From: Pseudomonas sp. ANT_H12B | GTDB taxonomy: Bacteria; Pseudomonadota; Gammaproteobacteria; Pseudomonadales; Pseudomonadaceae | Direction of reading: 5' to 3' | Length of the DNA: 64,000 nt | Assembly (NCBI RefSeq): GCF_008369325.1 | Contig: NZ_VOBI01000008.1 | Span: forward strand, 186,001 to 250,000 | Shown: in pieces, positions 62,911 to 64,000 of the stretch | Numbering within the stretch: position 1 is the first letter of the stretch | Layout: each line of letters starts with the position of its first letter | Notes under the pieces: model-generated | What the model was told of the DNA's origin: nothing | Database searches by the model: none | What the model saw: only the letters and a program-made list of their open reading frames with translations | Position numbers and translations under genes: made by a program

Positions 62911-64000
62911 GTGAGAGCACAAACGCTCTACGACAAGCTCTGGGATCTCCACCGGGTAGAGGACTTGCCCGACGGTTCAACCTTGCTTTATATCGACCGT
63001 CATCTGCTGCATGAGGTGACTTCGCCTCAGGCATTCTCAAACCTGCGCCTGACCCACAGAAAACCCTGGCGCGTAGATACCAGCCTCGCCACGCCCGATC
63101 ACAACGTGCCCACCATGAATCGTGAACAGGGACTGGGTGGCATCAGCGACCGTATCGCCCGGCAGCAGATCGCCGTACTGGAAAGCAACAGTCGCGAGTT
63201 CGGCATCCGGTTGTTTGCGCTCAATGACATGCGCCAGGGTATTGTCCATGTGGTCGGCCCCGAGCAGGGCCTGACCCTGCCGGGCATGACCCTGGTCTGC
63301 GGCGACTCGCACACGGCCACCCATGGTGCGCTGGCTGCCCTGGCCCACGGTATCGGCAGCAGCGAGGTCGAGCACGTCCTGGCGACCCAGACCCTGCGCA
63401 GCCGCAAGCTGGAGAACTATCGCATCCGCGTCGAGGGCCAACTGGCACTGGGTGTCACCGCCAAGGACCTGGCCCTGTACATCATCGGTTTGATCGGCAG
63501 TGCCGGTGGCAGCGGGCACGCTATCGAGTTCTGTGGCGAGACCATCGAGACAATGTCGATGGAGGCCCGCATGACCTTGTGCAACATGAGCATCGAGGCG
63601 GGTGCCCGCGTGGGCCTGATCGCCTATGACCAGGTGACCGAGCAGTATGTGCGTGGCCGCCCACTGGCACCGCTCCCTGAGCACTGGGACGCAGCAACTG
63701 CCTACTGGCGCGATACGTTGCATTCCGATGCCGAGGCCCACTTTGATCGGCAACTGTTGATCCAGGCCGATGACATTTTTCCTCAGGTGACCTGGGGCAC
63801 CTCGCCGGAAATGGTGAGCCCGATCAATGGCCATGTCCCGACCTTGGGCAGGGCACTCGATGCCCTGCAACGCCTGGACTGGGAGCGGGCCCTCGCCTAT
63901 ATGGACCTGCAACCGGGGCAGCGATTGGTCGGTGTGCCACTGGACCGTATTTTCATCGGCTCCTGCACCAATGGCCGCATCGAAGACCTGCGGGCCGCAG
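62911..64000 (+). CDS. LeuC-like 3-isopropylmalate/alkylmalate dehydratase large subunit, 3'-truncated by the window
   Basis: The GTG at 62911 follows GAGGTAACCACA; 363 residues are visible and the frame is open at the window end. [43 protein letters not shown] and the [4Fe-4S] ligand in [16 protein letters not shown] identify the LeuC/aconitase-like family. The housekeeping leuC usually sits with leuD and leuB, and the catabolic context suggests a maleate- or citraconate-type hydratase with a LeuD partner beyond the window. Confidence 0.9.
   Translation, partial: MRAQTLYDKLWDLHRVEDLPDGSTLLYIDRHLLHEVTSPQAFSNLRLTHRKPWRVDTSLATPDHNVPTMNREQGLGGISDRIARQQIAVLESNSREFGIRLFALNDMRQGIVHVVGPEQGLTLPGMTLVCGDSHTATHGALAALAHGIGSSEVEHVLATQTLRSRKLENYRIRVEGQLALGVTAKDLALYIIGLIGSAGGSGHAIEFCGETIETMSMEARMTLCNMSIEAGARVGLIAYDQVTEQYVRGRPLAPLPEHWDAATAYWRDTLHSDAEAHFDRQLLIQADDIFPQVTWGTSPEMVSPINGHVPTLGRALDALQRLDWERALAYMDLQPGQRLVGVPLDRIFIGSCTNGRIEDLRAA

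Overview
The window looks like a chromosomal segment of a Pseudomonas, most likely of the P. fluorescens group. GC content is high, genes are dense with GGAG-type ribosome sites, and several products are close to Pseudomonas proteins I know (NAD-dependent D-galactose dehydrogenase, periplasmic AroQ chorismate mutase, and an itaconate locus with the gene order of P. aeruginosa PA0877-PA0886). No rRNA, tRNA, CRISPR array or phage was seen.

Layout. 1-5.6 kb: 3' part of a gamma-glutamyltranspeptidase gene, a cysteine hydrolase, and a LysR regulator divergent from an NCS1 permease-nitrilase pair. 5.7-15.6 kb: itaconate uptake and degradation unit (TRAP dctPQM, CitE-type lyase, CoA-transferase, PrpD-like protein, acyl-CoA dehydrogenase, MaoC-type hydratase) with a divergent LysR gene. 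15.6-16.5 kb: remnants of an amidohydrolase and an NCS1 permease. 16.5-20.4 kb: secreted cupin, ParD-like protein overlapping a methionine aminopeptidase, MsrA, Ohr, and a small secreted protein with a KCGEGKCG motif and an EF-hand. 20.4-21.6 kb: a complete IS3-family element. 22-28.5 kb: two paralogous genes for secreted peptides made of 13-residue tandem repeats, each behind a predicted hairpin that buries its ribosome-binding site, plus chorismate mutase, LysR, RidA, cytochrome c and AraC genes and a broken TPR gene. 28.5-39 kb: mixed genes (DUF417, lipoprotein, TetR/MFS pair, ProP, bestrophin, galactose dehydrogenase, TrmK) separated by gene debris. 39-42 kb: iron alcohol dehydrogenase, an SDR and a flavin-reductase pseudogene.

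42-64 kb is the most unusual part. It is a large catabolic locus: an AraC regulator, a racemase-superfamily protein lacking its second cysteine, a SnoaL-like protein, two tandem OYE/2,4-dienoyl-CoA-reductase-type flavoproteins, then (after a terminator and an IS remnant) CoA-transferase, HMG-CoA-lyase-like enzyme, YCF48/RND/DUF1302/DUF1329 envelope genes, HyuA, HyuB, an isochorismatase-fold amidase, a small lipoprotein and a LeuC-like dehydratase cut by the window end. Both transcription units carry near-identical sigma-54 type -24/-12 elements with a TGAA-N8-TTCA dyad about 95-104 bp upstream, which suggests one regulon. The enzyme set fits stepwise breakdown of an unsaturated cyclic imide or lactam to a substituted maleate and malyl-CoA, cleaved to central metabolites. 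The substrate is inference only.
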